Shown: piece after piece, positions 7,940-16,530 of the stretch
How positions within the stretch are numbered: position 1 is the first letter of the stretch
Layout of the letters: every line of letters begins with the position of its first letter
NCBI GenBank assembly: GCA_036504995.1
Contig: DASXUG010000005.1
Location: 124,001-188,000, forward strand
Length of the DNA: 64,000 nt
DNA from: DASXUG01 sp036504995
GTDB lineage: Bacteria > Pseudomonadota > Gammaproteobacteria > Burkholderiales > Methylophilaceae
Reading direction: 5' to 3'
Translations under genes and position numbers: made by a program
The notes under the pieces: generated by a model
Databases searched by the model: none
Told to the model about the DNA's origin: nothing
The model's input: the letters and a program-made list of their open reading frames with translations, nothing else

Positions 7940-9097
7940 TTAAATAGCGCCTTTTAAAGCCATTGCTTTATCTGTTGCTTCCCAGGAAAATTCTGGCTCA
8001 TCACGACCAAAGTGGCCGTAGGCAGCAGTTTTGCTATAAATTGGGCGCAATAAATCCAACATTTTTACGATCCCTTTTGGACGTAAATCAAAATGCTCAA
8101 GCACCAATTGCGTTAACACTTCGTTGGAAACCTTGCCTGTACCGTAAGTTTCCACCATGACTGAAGTGGGTTTTGCCACACCAATAGCATATGACACTTG
8201 CACCAAGCAACGTGAAGCTAAACCAGCAGCTACAATATTTTTAGCCACATATCGGCCTGCATACGCGGCTGAACGGTCAACCTTTGAAGGATCTTTACCT
8301 GAGAATGCGCCGCCACCGTGAGGCGCTGCACCACCATAAGTATCCACGATAATTTTACGGCCAGTTAAACCGCAATCGCCTTGTGGGCCGCCAATGACAA
8401 AGCGGCCCGTAGGGTTAACCAAATACTTAATATCGCCCTTGATTAACTCTTTTGGCAGCATAGGCTTAATCACCTCTTCAATCACCGCTTCACGAATATC
8501 TTTAAGTTCCATTTCTGGCGCATGCTGGGTTGAAATCACCACGGTATCAATCGAATCTGGTTTACCGTTGACATATTTAACAGTGACTTGCGATTTAGCA
8601 TCTGGGCGTAGCCAAGCTAAGCGACCATCTTTACGCATTTGTGATTGGCGCTCCATCAAGCGGTGCGCTAGCCAAATTGGCAAGGGCATCAATTGTGGTG
8701 TTTCGTCACATGCGTAGCCGAACATGATGCCTTGGTCGCCAGCACCTTGATCCAGTGGGTCATCATGCGCACCGTCTACACCCTGAGCAATATCAGGACT
8801 TTGTTTATCGTAAGCCACCAAGACCGCGCAACCCTTGTAGTCAATACCGTAATCTGTATTGTCATAACCGATGCGTTTAACAGCTTCGCGTGCGACTTTA
8901 ATGTAGTCTACATTGGCTGTCGTTGTAATTTCACCTGCCAATACAATTAAACCAGTATTCGCAAGCGTTTCAGCGGCAACACGCGCAGTAGGGTCCTGCG
9001 CCAGAATAGCGTCAAGAATGCTATCGGACACTTGATCGGCTAATTTATCAGGATGCCCTTCGGACACTGACTCAGAGGTAAATAAATATTCGCTCAT
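7940..9097 (-). CDS. metK: S-adenosylmethionine synthetase
   Basis: A 385-residue cytoplasmic enzyme making SAM from methionine and ATP. The N-terminus LFTSESVSEGHPDKLADQVSD, the hexapeptide region GAGDQGIMFGYA and the P-loop-like GGGAFSGKDPSKVDRSAAY are all present, and the length is normal. It completes the methyl cycle with ahcY and metF on the same strand. No SAM riboswitch is evident in the 67-bp divergent region shared with the lpxL-like gene. Confidence 0.98.
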   Translation of the reverse strand: MSEYLFTSESVSEGHPDKLADQVSDSILDAILAQDPTARVAAETLANTGLIVLAGEITTTANVDYIKVAREAVKRIGYDNTDYGIDYKGCAVLVAYDKQSPDIAQGVDGAHDDPLDQGAGDQGIMFGYACDETPQLMPLPIWLAHRLMERQSQMRKDGRLAWLRPDAKSQVTVKYVNGKPDSIDTVVISTQHAPEMELKDIREAVIEEVIKPMLPKELIKGDIKYLVNPTGRFVIGGPQGDCGLTGRKIIVDTYGGAAPHGGGAFSGKDPSKVDRSAAYAGRYVAKNIVAAGLASRCLVQVSYAIGVAKPTSVMVETYGTGKVSNEVLTQLVLEHFDLRPKGIVKMLDLLRPIYSKTAAYGHFGRDEPEFSWEATDKAMALKGAI

Positions 9098-9164
9098 GGA
9101 TAATCAATCGTAAACACAAAAGATTGCTAGAATAACAAAATAGTCACTACTTCAAAAGTAATTC

Positions 9165-10016
9165 ATGCTTAAAATGCTCTTGCAGTTATATGCGCGCCTA
9201 CCTCTAGTTATTATTCACGGCTTGGGTGCATCCGTAGGCTGGCTTATTTTTGCCTGCAATAGGAAAGTGGCCTCCCAAATCCAAAACAATCTTACACATG
9301 CCAGCATCTCCGACAACGCTGCTGACAGGCTCGCAATTGCACGCAAAAGTGCAATCGAAACGGGTAAAGGGCTTACTGAAACTTTAGCCATCTGGTTTAA
9401 ACCGCAAGCAGAAGTAGAAAAATGGGTAAGTAGCTGCCAGGGCTGGTCACACGTAGAAGCAGCGCTAGCCAATCATAAGGGCATTATTTTTCTCACGCCA
9501 CACTTAGGCTGCTACGAAATCACGGCATTACACTTCGCCAGCCAGCACCCTATTAGTATTTTATATCGCCCCCATCGTAAAAACTGGTTAGCGCCAATTG
9601 TGGAGTCTGGCCGCATGCGCCAAAACATTACACTCGCCCCCACCAATATGAAAGGCGTGCGCACTTTGCTGCGTACCCTAAAGCAAGGGGGCGCTATCGG
9701 CATATTGCCAGATCAAGTACCTGGCGCAGGGGAAGGAGAGTGGGTAGATTTTTTTGGCAGACCAGCCTACTCCATGACACTCGTTAACAAACTTCAAGAA
9801 GCCACCGACGCAACCATATTAGTGGCTTTTGGCGAACGTTTGTCTTGGGGGCGTGGATATATCGTACATATTGAACCTTTTGTCGATGAAATCAGCCCGC
9901 GCGGCGTGAATCAGGCGATTGAGCGATTAATCCGAAAGTACCCGACACAATATCTGTGGTCTTATAACCGACACAAGCAACCCAAGCAGCAAAAAGCCGC
10001 ATCCGATGAACACTAG
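9165..10016 (+). CDS. Lipid A biosynthesis acyltransferase (LpxL/HtrB type)
   Basis: A 283-residue inner-membrane enzyme of the LpxL/LpxM lysophospholipid acyltransferase superfamily, which adds secondary acyl chains to Kdo-lipid A. An N-terminal hydrophobic segment (LPLVIIHGLGASVGWLIFA) anchors it. The catalytic HX4E motif is visible in TPHLGCYE, followed by the substrate region YRPHRKNW and GILPDQVPG. It lies divergent from metK and before dapF, a common betaproteobacterial order. LpxL and LpxM cannot be separated from sequence alone here. The Shine-Dalgarno before ATG 9165 is weak. Confidence 0.9.
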   Translation: MLKMLLQLYARLPLVIIHGLGASVGWLIFACNRKVASQIQNNLTHASISDNAADRLAIARKSAIETGKGLTETLAIWFKPQAEVEKWVSSCQGWSHVEAALANHKGIIFLTPHLGCYEITALHFASQHPISILYRPHRKNWLAPIVESGRMRQNITLAPTNMKGVRTLLRTLKQGGAIGILPDQVPGAGEGEWVDFFGRPAYSMTLVNKLQEATDATILVAFGERLSWGRGYIVHIEPFVDEISPRGVNQAIERLIRKYPTQYLWSYNRHKQPKQQKAASDEH

Positions 10017-10147
10017 TAAAATATAACCCCAGTGAAGTCTAACCCCCTAATACGGATGATTTAGCATCGCAGCGCAATACACATTCAACTACAATAGCCA
10101 CTACTTCAATCATTAGTGTTGGAATAGCAGTAAAGAAAAATAGAAAC

Positions 10148-10981
10148 ATGAAACTCAAATTCACAAAAATGCATGGTATAGGCAATGACTTTGTCGTCAT
10201 TGATGGCTTCAGCCAATCAGTTTCGCTCACTGGCGAACAGATCAAACATATTGCCAATCGCCACTTTGGTGTTGGTTGCGACCAATTGCTGATGGTAGAG
10301 CGTCCTACGCTTGAAAATATAGATTTTCGCTATCGCATTTTTAATGCTGATGGCGGCGAAGTGGAACAATGCGGCAATGGCGCACGCTGTTTTGTACGCT
10401 TTGTGCATGATAAAAAACTCACGGATAAAACTGAAATTCACGTGCAAACCGCTGGTGGCGTAATTACCCTCAAAATGCAAAACGATGGGCAGGTCACTGT
10501 CAACATGGGCGCGCCAAGGTTTACCCCGAACGAGATTCCATTCCTGGCTGAGACTGAGCAACTGCAATACCAGCTTAACGTCGGCAGTGAAACCGTCAAT
10601 ATTTCAGCCGTATCGATGGGTAATCCGCATGCAGTGCAAGTAGTTACAAGTGTTGATACGGCACCCGTCGCCAGCCAAGGCCCGTTGATTGAGTCGCACG
10701 CAGCATTCCCCAAACGCGTAAACGCGGGCTTTATGCAAATTATCGACAACCATCATATTCGGCTTCGTGTCTATGAGCGCGGCAGTGGCGAAACACTGGC
10801 TTGCGGCACTGGCGCATGCGCAGCCGTGGTTGCTGGCATACGACTAAGGCAACTGCAATCCCCCGTTAACGTAGAAATGTTAGGCGGGAAACTGCATATC
10901 GAGTGGGCAGGTGCCAACCAATCCGTGTGGATGACTGGCCCAGCACAAGTTGTGTTTGATGGTGAAATTGACATTGAGTAA
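10148..10981 (+). CDS. dapF: Diaminopimelate epimerase
   Basis: A 277-residue cytoplasmic enzyme that converts LL- to meso-diaminopimelate for lysine and peptidoglycan. Both catalytic cysteines sit in their classic contexts, EQCGNGARCF (about 73-82) and ERGSGETLACGTGAC (about 209-223). The N-terminus KFTKMHGIGNDFVVID is diagnostic. It is followed at 39 bp by the DUF484 gene and then xerC, the standard order dapF-DUF484-xerC. Confidence 0.98.
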   Translation: MKLKFTKMHGIGNDFVVIDGFSQSVSLTGEQIKHIANRHFGVGCDQLLMVERPTLENIDFRYRIFNADGGEVEQCGNGARCFVRFVHDKKLTDKTEIHVQTAGGVITLKMQNDGQVTVNMGAPRFTPNEIPFLAETEQLQYQLNVGSETVNISAVSMGNPHAVQVVTSVDTAPVASQGPLIESHAAFPKRVNAGFMQIIDNHHIRLRVYERGSGETLACGTGACAAVVAGIRLRQLQSPVNVEMLGGKLHIEWAGANQSVWMTGPAQVVFDGEIDIE

Positions 10982-11020
10982 GTAATAGACAATATAAGCA
11001 AGACAAAATTAAGGAATAAT

Positions 11021-11698
11021 ATGGACACCATTAGCCCCGCTTCTGAGCAAGAAGTCGTTAAATACTTAAGCGAGCACGCGAACTTTTTCAAAACGCACGC
11101 TGATCTGCTTGCCACGATGTATATACCCAGCCTGCATGGCGGCGGCACAGTATCGTTAGCAGAGCGCCAACAACTAGTTCAGCGCGACAAAATCCGCATA
11201 TTAGAAGCTAAAATGGCGGAGCTCATTCAGTATGCCAAAGAAAATGACGCAATCAGTGAAAATGTGCATAAATTCACCACCCAGCTACTGAGTGCTACGG
11301 ATTTTGAATCTTTACTACTATTGATTACTCATGCCATGCGCCAAGATTTTCAAGTGCCCTATACGGGTATTCGGCTTTGGGCGCAGCCATCCAGCATTGT
11401 TAATAAAAACAATCGAGTTTTTAATGCGGTTGATGTTGAACTCAATCTGTGGGCAGAAAGTCTTGCTGAGCCCTACTGTGGCCAGCCACCAGGCTTAGAC
11501 TTTGTGACTTGGTTTGGAGAAAACGCCATTCCAAAATCATTCGCGCTGATTGCTTTGCGTAGTAACAACAAAGTCTTCGGTCTACTGGCTTTAGCTTCAG
11601 ATGATGAAAAACGCTTTTACCCTGAAATGGGCACCATGTATTTAAGCCGTATGGGTGAACTGATTAGTGCACGCTTACAGCAACATATTGAGCTTTGA
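11021..11698 (+). CDS. DUF484 family protein (GAF-like)
   Basis: A 225-residue protein of the DUF484 (YigA-like) family found between dapF and xerC. Its N-terminal region VVKYLSEHANFFKTHADLLATMYIP, the RDKIRILEAKMAELIQYAKEND helix and the GAF-like C-terminal half (ALIALRSNNKVFGLLALASDDEKRF) fit that family. No catalytic motif is visible and its function is not known. The stop overlaps the xerC start, so the two are translationally coupled. The ATG at 11021 follows AAGGAATA, a good ribosome-binding site. Confidence 0.9.
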   Translation: MDTISPASEQEVVKYLSEHANFFKTHADLLATMYIPSLHGGGTVSLAERQQLVQRDKIRILEAKMAELIQYAKENDAISENVHKFTTQLLSATDFESLLLLITHAMRQDFQVPYTGIRLWAQPSSIVNKNNRVFNAVDVELNLWAESLAEPYCGQPPGLDFVTWFGENAIPKSFALIALRSNNKVFGLLALASDDEKRFYPEMGTMYLSRMGELISARLQQHIEL

Positions 11699-12570
11699 GT
11701 CATTTAAACGAATATCTCGACTACCTAAGTTTTGAGCGCGGCCTGAGCCCGCTTACCAAAGAAAACTATGCGCGAGATATTCGACATTTGCTGGCTTTGG
11801 TTGAAGAAAAGCCACTTTCAGAAATAAATGCCAGCCATATCAGACGCTACATTGCCGCTCTGCACGCAAAAAACTTAGGTGGGAAAAGCATTGCACGTAT
11901 GCTTTCGGCTTGGCGTGGATACTTTGAGTACTTGGGCTTGCGTCACGGCTACAGCAACAACCCTTGCGCGGGCATGAAAGCCCCAAAATCCGCTAAAACC
12001 CTACCACAAGCCCTGTCTGCCGACCAAACCGTTAAGCTTGTGAGCATTGAAGGCGACGAGCCACTAACGCTGCGTGACCGTGCCATTTTGGAGCTTTTCT
12101 ACTCATCTGGGCTACGCCTAGCCGAGCTGGTTGGGCTAGATTTAAATGCACTTGATTTAGCAAGTGGCACGGTGACCGTGACAGGCAAAGGCAATAAAAC
12201 ACGCATCGTCCCGTTAGGTAGCCATGCCATTACTGCCATACAACATTGGCTTAACGCACGCGCACTCATTAGTAATGCCGATGCACAAGCCGTATTTATA
12301 ACACAACAAGGCAGCCGCATCACAGGGCGCGCCATTCAGTACCGCATTAAACAATGGGCGATAAAGCAAGGCGTAAGCGCTAACGTGCATCCGCACATGC
12401 TGCGCCACAGCTTTGCCAGCCATGTATTACAATCCAGCGGCGATTTAAGGGCAGTGCAAGAAATGCTTGGTCACGCCAACATCAGCACCACACAAGTCTA
12501 TACCCACCTTGATTTTCAACACCTAGCTAAAGTCTACGACAGCGCTCATCCACGCGCCAAGAAAAAATAA
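11695..12570 (+). CDS. xerC: Tyrosine recombinase XerC
   Basis: A 291-residue site-specific recombinase that resolves chromosome dimers at dif with XerD. The N-terminal SAM-like domain (about 1-85) precedes the catalytic domain with Arg in ELFYSSGLRLAEL, the HMLRHSFASH box (HxxR), the later His in LGHANISTTQ, and the Tyr nucleophile in VYTHLDFQ. The start is TTG at 11695, overlapping the DUF484 stop in a TTGA junction. No ATG lies closer to the conserved N-terminus (YLDYLSFERGLSPLT). Position after dapF-DUF484 and the order of motifs favour XerC over a mobile-element integrase. Confidence 0.95.
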   Translation: MSHLNEYLDYLSFERGLSPLTKENYARDIRHLLALVEEKPLSEINASHIRRYIAALHAKNLGGKSIARMLSAWRGYFEYLGLRHGYSNNPCAGMKAPKSAKTLPQALSADQTVKLVSIEGDEPLTLRDRAILELFYSSGLRLAELVGLDLNALDLASGTVTVTGKGNKTRIVPLGSHAITAIQHWLNARALISNADAQAVFITQQGSRITGRAIQYRIKQWAIKQGVSANVHPHMLRHSFASHVLQSSGDLRAVQEMLGHANISTTQVYTHLDFQHLAKVYDSAHPRAKKK

Positions 12571-12741
12571 CTTCTGAAAAACTCATTAGCTTCGCTTAAG
12601 AACAAATGCATAAGGCCAAGATGGTTTTTTTACGACGCATTATGTGGCACAATGAATCTATTGAGCCAATACAGATTTATGCAGTACCCAATGTTGTAAC
12701 ACAACCCTTCATTTCAAATTTATTTACCTTAAAGGATTATC

Positions 12742-13326
12742 ATGGAACATACATTACCAGCGCTACCCTATGCAAAAAATGCTTTAGTACCACATATCTC
12801 AGAAGAAACACTTGAGTTTCACTACGGCAAACATCACCAAACTTATGTAACAAACCTCAACAACCTAATCAAAGGTACAGAGTTTGAAAACGCAAGCTTA
12901 GAAGAAATTATTAAAAAATCAGCCGCTGGCATTTACAACAACTCAGCTCAAATCTGGAACCACACCTTCTTCTGGAGCAGCATGAAACCAAACGGCGGCG
13001 GCGCACCAACAGGCCCATTGGCAGATGCCATTAACGCAAAATGGGGCAGCTTTGATGAGTTCAAAAAAGCATTTCAAGCCTCAGCCGTTGGTAACTTTGG
13101 CTCTGGCTGGACATGGTTAGTGAAAAAAGCTGACGGCAGTGTTGATATTGTCAATATGGGCGCAGCTGGCACACCACTAACTACTGGTGACAAAGCCCTG
13201 CTAACTATCGACGTTTGGGAACACGCTTACTATATCGACTACCGCAATGCACGTGCTAAATTTGTAGAAGTGTTTTTAGCGTCTTTAGCTAACTGGGACT
13301 TTGCTAGTGCAAATTTTGCAGCCTAA
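12742..13326 (+). CDS. sodB: Superoxide dismutase, iron type
   Basis: A 194-residue cytoplasmic superoxide dismutase. The metal ligands are visible: His in HYGKHHQTYV, His in IWNHTFFW, and Asp and His in DVWEHAYYIDYRNAR. The Gln in NNSAQIWNHTF marks the iron rather than manganese type in this family. Length is normal and no signal peptide is present. It has its own ribosome-binding site (AAAGGATTATC) and is followed by a strong intrinsic terminator. It is convergent with fpr across the inverted-repeat cassette. Confidence 0.96.
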   Translation: MEHTLPALPYAKNALVPHISEETLEFHYGKHHQTYVTNLNNLIKGTEFENASLEEIIKKSAAGIYNNSAQIWNHTFFWSSMKPNGGGAPTGPLADAINAKWGSFDEFKKAFQASAVGNFGSGWTWLVKKADGSVDIVNMGAAGTPLTTGDKALLTIDVWEHAYYIDYRNARAKFVEVFLASLANWDFASANFAA

Positions 13327-13371
13327 TTATTTTTTTGTTTCTTGATAATTAATTCGTAACTCGAGCATCGG

Positions 13372-13401
13372 AAAGGCCCTAGAAAATAAACTAGGGCCTT
13401 T
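13372..13401 (+). terminator. Terminator after sodB
   Basis: A perfect 11-bp stem (13372-13382 with 13391-13401, AAAGGCCCTAG arms, 8-nt loop) followed by a short T-containing stretch. It lies 45 bp beyond the sodB stop and ends just outside the left inverted repeat of the lipoprotein cassette. Confidence 0.85.
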
Positions 13402-13426
13402 ATTACTTAACACTAAGTGATGGTAT

Positions 13427-13596
13427 TCGTGAGAGTTCATTCGTAACTCCTAACCAGTCTAGCTAACATTTCAATATTAAATTTTAATAAACTCGTAACT
13501 TCCTAATTAATAATTCAAAGTGGCTAATCGTGATTGTTTTGAATGGCAGCTTTAAGGCAGTCTAATTCAGAGATTATGGGGCAAGTTTTGGCCCAT
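13427..13596 (+). repeat. Left inverted repeat of the lipoprotein cassette (IR-L)
   Basis: A 170-bp segment whose reverse complement recurs at 15432-15602. Outer block 13427-13504 and inner block about 13534-13596 match almost base for base, separated by a roughly 29-nt diverged stretch. The inner block includes GAATGGCAGCTT, then AAGGCAGTCTAATTCAGAG, and ends in a short hairpin-forming ATGGGGC...GCCCAT. Within and just outside this arm, CGTAACT recurs at about 13354, 13442 and 13493. No coding sequence lies in the repeat. From 13597 to 13822 there is only AT-rich sequence that I read as the promoter region of the lipoprotein gene. Confidence 0.92.
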
Positions 13597-13822
13597 TTGA
13601 GTCATTCGTCTTGCAGGTCTAATTAATTAACGGCAAGATTAGGAAAATTGAATACTTAAATTTCGTTAGGCATTCAAAATCCAAAACATCTATAACTTAA
13701 AATAGATTACCAAACTCATGGTCTAGGACATAAATATCTTTATGTAATTATCTCAGAGCAATATGAATACTAACTTGAGAAGATATAGACAAAATATGAG
13801 CCATTCACAAAAAGGATCAAAT

Positions 13823-15298
13823 ATGCCAAAAATAAAACAATGCGTATTGATCATTGGTATAGTCAGCTTGAGCATAAGTGGCTGTAAAAAAGCTCCTCCC
13901 CCTATTATTCCAAAAGAGGGAGAAGTCGTGACATGGGGACCAAGCTCAGAACTCATAATAAGAGCCAAGCTAGGACAACGGCGTGAGCATATACCAGACA
14001 CACATTGCACTCGATGTGAAGATGAATTTTACCGTCCTGAGCAAGAGCGTTATTTAGGTCAATTTCCGGTTGATTATGAACCAGAAAAATTTCCCACCAT
14101 CAGTGAAGAGGAAGCAAAAAAAGTACAATTAGGACTCTCTTCACACGGATTAGAGTTTAATTTGATGCTGAACGGTGCGAAGGCTAAAGCAACAGATAGG
14201 TCGATGAATTTAGATTTGGATGATGTTAACCAAGTCAAGGTAAAGATTGATTATCTGGGTGATTTAGATGATATTGATTTCACAGAGTCCACATACGAAA
14301 AATATAAAGAATCTCCAGAGTTTAAACAAGCCTTGCAAACACATGAATTTGGTCTTGATTGCTCTACCGAAAATGGCGCAGGAATTGTAAAAAAATGTTT
14401 TGGGGCATCTGAAGATAAACAAATCTCAGGAGTTTATATTACTTCGTTTGGTGATGATGGTTGGCTAAATGGGTACTCATCTGCACTTATTTATGGTGGA
14501 ATTCAAGTGAATTGGCGTATGCATCGCGACAATTTAAAACACTGGAAGGAAGTGGATGCGGCTATTTGGCGCTTGTTGGAAGCTTGGAATGTTTCACCGC
14601 ATCCTGAAACACCAATCTACTTTGATAAAAATAAAGAAGGGGATTTAGTTGCTTGGCAATTAGCGCCTCAGTTAATTATTAAAACAAGTTTAGGGCAACG
14701 AAAAGTCAAAAGTTATAAGAGTTTTGAGTCATCACGCTTTTTAGGGCAGTTTGCAATTGATTATCTGCCTAAAAAAGAAAGTCTTTTGGATAACAAGGTA
14801 CAAATAGAGGATATTTCTAAAATACAAGAAGGGTTAACCTTCAATCTGCTACTAAATCAAAAGCAGAATTTGCGCATATACAACTTTTATTCTAGAGATG
14901 TTGAGGATCAGGTCAAAGTTATCATCACTAAAAGCGGAGATGGAGGCAATACTAAAAACCCTAGAGAATGGATTAAGTATCTACTTAGCCTTGGCAGCTT
15001 TATTATTACTGGAGAAAAATTCGATCGTTTTGGAATGGAATGTTATCCAGAAACCCTCGGGGATTTAATTTGCATTGGAAAGGCCAACAATTCAGAGCAT
15101 TCTGAATTTTTAATAAAATTTGATCATGGACTCATCAACTATCCAAGCACAGGCTCAGTTGAAGGGCAAGTCTTTACAAAAAAATATGGCAGTTATGTCA
15201 GTGTTACATGGAGAACCGCTGCTGCTAACCTAAAAGACTGGCAAGAAATTGACACTGCTATTTGGCGCCATTTAGACACTTGGAACGTAGCCCAATAA
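13823..15298 (+). CDS. Predicted lipoprotein with two homologous repeats, function unknown
   Basis: A 491-residue exported lipoprotein. The ATG at 13823 is chosen for its Shine-Dalgarno (AAAGGATC) and because it opens straight into a signal peptide ending in the lipobox SISGC (Cys about 21). An upstream ATG at 13763 would add 20 polar residues. The mature part contains two related units, about 43-258 and 283-490. They share LIIxxxLGQR, YLGQF/FLGQF followed by DY, LxFNLxLN, QVKVxI, FGxxC, and a C-terminal signature (HWKEVDAAIWRLLEAWN and DWQEIDTAIWRHLDTWN). I recognise no known domain. The gene is visibly AT-richer than its neighbours and is enclosed by inverted repeats, which suggests acquisition. 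Lipid anchoring is well supported; any role, for example an immunity-type protein, would be speculation. Confidence 0.85.
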   Translation: MPKIKQCVLIIGIVSLSISGCKKAPPPIIPKEGEVVTWGPSSELIIRAKLGQRREHIPDTHCTRCEDEFYRPEQERYLGQFPVDYEPEKFPTISEEEAKKVQLGLSSHGLEFNLMLNGAKAKATDRSMNLDLDDVNQVKVKIDYLGDLDDIDFTESTYEKYKESPEFKQALQTHEFGLDCSTENGAGIVKKCFGASEDKQISGVYITSFGDDGWLNGYSSALIYGGIQVNWRMHRDNLKHWKEVDAAIWRLLEAWNVSPHPETPIYFDKNKEGDLVAWQLAPQLIIKTSLGQRKVKSYKSFESSRFLGQFAIDYLPKKESLLDNKVQIEDISKIQEGLTFNLLLNQKQNLRIYNFYSRDVEDQVKVIITKSGDGGNTKNPREWIKYLLSLGSFIITGEKFDRFGMECYPETLGDLICIGKANNSEHSEFLIKFDHGLINYPSTGSVEGQVFTKKYGSYVSVTWRTAAANLKDWQEIDTAIWRHLDTWNVAQ

Positions 15299-15431
15299 AA
15301 TATATTGGGAACGTGTACAGGTGAAATAAGAATCAACTCTTTGGATTTTTATTTCAAGCACTTGGCGGCAAATGAGGAGCTAAGGTAAACGTTATTAATT
15401 TTAGTTTTTTAAGGGGCTTCAAGTGACCGCT

Positions 15432-15602
15432 ATGGGCCAAAACTTGCCCCATAATCTCTGAATTAGACTGCCTTCAAGCTGCCATTCAAAACAATCCTAA
15501 GTTAACTATTCGAAATGTTTCGTTCGGAAGTTGCGAGTATATTAAAATTTAATATTGAAATGTTAGCTAAACTGGTTAAGAGTTACGAATTAATTCTCAC
15601 GA
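15432..15602 (-). repeat. Right inverted repeat of the lipoprotein cassette (IR-R)
   Basis: The 171-bp inverted partner of 13427-13596. Read on the minus strand it reproduces TCGTGAGA, TTCGTAACTC, TAGCTAACATTTCAATATTAAATTTTAATA in two blocks, and the inner GAATGGCAGCTT...GGCCCAT segment. Beyond the outer end the homology also extends a few bases: AATTAATTCGTAACTC of this arm is found again next to sodB at 13348-13363. The stretch 15299-15431 between the lipoprotein stop and this repeat holds no gene I can support. Confidence 0.92.
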
Positions 15603-15642
15603 CATATTTTATGTATTTACCCAGAACAATTACTAGCTTAGT

Positions 15643-15675
15643 AAAAAGCCCTAAATTATGCATTTAGGGCTTTTT
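15643..15675. terminator. Bidirectional terminator before fpr
   Basis: A perfect 14-bp stem (15643-15656 with 15662-15675, AAAAAGCCCTAAAT arms, 5-nt loop) with A-run on the left and T-run on the right. It can stop both fpr (minus strand) and anything reading out of the lipoprotein cassette. Confidence 0.88.
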
Positions 15676-15720
15676 TTATTCACCGCAGAACTAAAACTGG
15701 CTCCAGAGATGATTATGAAA

Positions 15721-16497
15721 TTACTTCTCCACAAAAGCGCGCTCAATCACGTAGTCGCCCAATTCACCAATCCGTGGAGATACTTTAAAACCTAGGTTAT
15801 CCAGTAAAGATTCTGTATCCGCAAGCATTTGTGGGCTACCACATATCATGGCTCTGTCATGCTCTGGATTGATCGGCGGTAGCCCAATATCATTAAACAA
15901 CTTACCTGAATTAATCAGGTCGGTTAAACGCCCAGTATTCCGAAATGGCTCGCGCGTGACCGTTGGGTAATAAATCAGCTTACTCCGAACCTCCTCACCA
16001 AAAAACTCATTGTTAGGTAAGGTTTGTTCAATAAAGTCTGCATAGGCAAGCTCATTGAGATAACGCACGCCATGAATCAATACCACCTTTTCGAAACGAT
16101 CATACACTTCAATATCTTGAATCAAGCTCATAAATGGCGCTAAGCCAGTACCCGTCGAGAGCAAATAAAGATTTTTTGCTGGCTTTAAATCATGAATCAC
16201 TAATGTTCCCGTTGGTTTTCGACTCACCAATAATTCATCGCCCACTTTTAAATGTTGCAGACGTGAAGTCAGGGGACCATTGGGTACTTTAATGCTAAAA
16301 AACTCTAACTCTTCGTCATAATTTGGGCTAGCAATACTGTAAGCTCGCGTGAGTGGGCGACCGTCAACTTCCAGCCCAATCATCACAAACTGACCGTTTT
16401 CAAAGCGCAAGCCTGGATCGCGGGTCGTTTTAAAACTAAATAAACTATCGTTCCAATGATGGACACTGGTGACACGTTCAGTTGAATATTTGCTCAT
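15721..16497 (-). CDS. fpr: Ferredoxin/flavodoxin-NADP reductase
   Basis: A 258-residue cytoplasmic flavoprotein that moves electrons between NADPH and ferredoxin or flavodoxin. FAD-binding motif RAYSIASPNYDEELEFFSIKVPNGPLTSRL and the NADP-binding segments LLSTGTGLAPFMSLIQD and RAMICGSPQML are intact, as is the C-terminal aromatic-free tail typical of bacterial subclass I enzymes (VIERAFVEK). Length equals the family norm. It has its own terminator and probably its own promoter. Its place next to the etf genes fits a block of electron-transfer functions. Confidence 0.95.
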   Translation of the reverse strand: MSKYSTERVTSVHHWNDSLFSFKTTRDPGLRFENGQFVMIGLEVDGRPLTRAYSIASPNYDEELEFFSIKVPNGPLTSRLQHLKVGDELLVSRKPTGTLVIHDLKPAKNLYLLSTGTGLAPFMSLIQDIEVYDRFEKVVLIHGVRYLNELAYADFIEQTLPNNEFFGEEVRSKLIYYPTVTREPFRNTGRLTDLINSGKLFNDIGLPPINPEHDRAMICGSPQMLADTESLLDNLGFKVSPRIGELGDYVIERAFVEK

Positions 16498-16530
16498 GAT
16501 TTATTTTCTTATCTTAGTAATTAGTTAAAA

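Noticed and set aside
11695..12570. Tyrosine recombinase as an integrase of a genomic island
   Set aside because: Its position after dapF and DUF484 and its size and motifs are those of housekeeping XerC; no att-like repeats or tRNA gene flank it.
12606..12815. Small open frame overlapping the sodB start
   Set aside because: It lies out of frame over the sodB leader and first codons, has no Shine-Dalgarno and no protein-like composition.
13418..15612. Target-site duplication flanking the inverted-repeat cassette
   Set aside because: Bases outside the two arms (left GGTAT, right CATATTTT) show no clear direct duplication, so insertion by a classical transposase is not supported.
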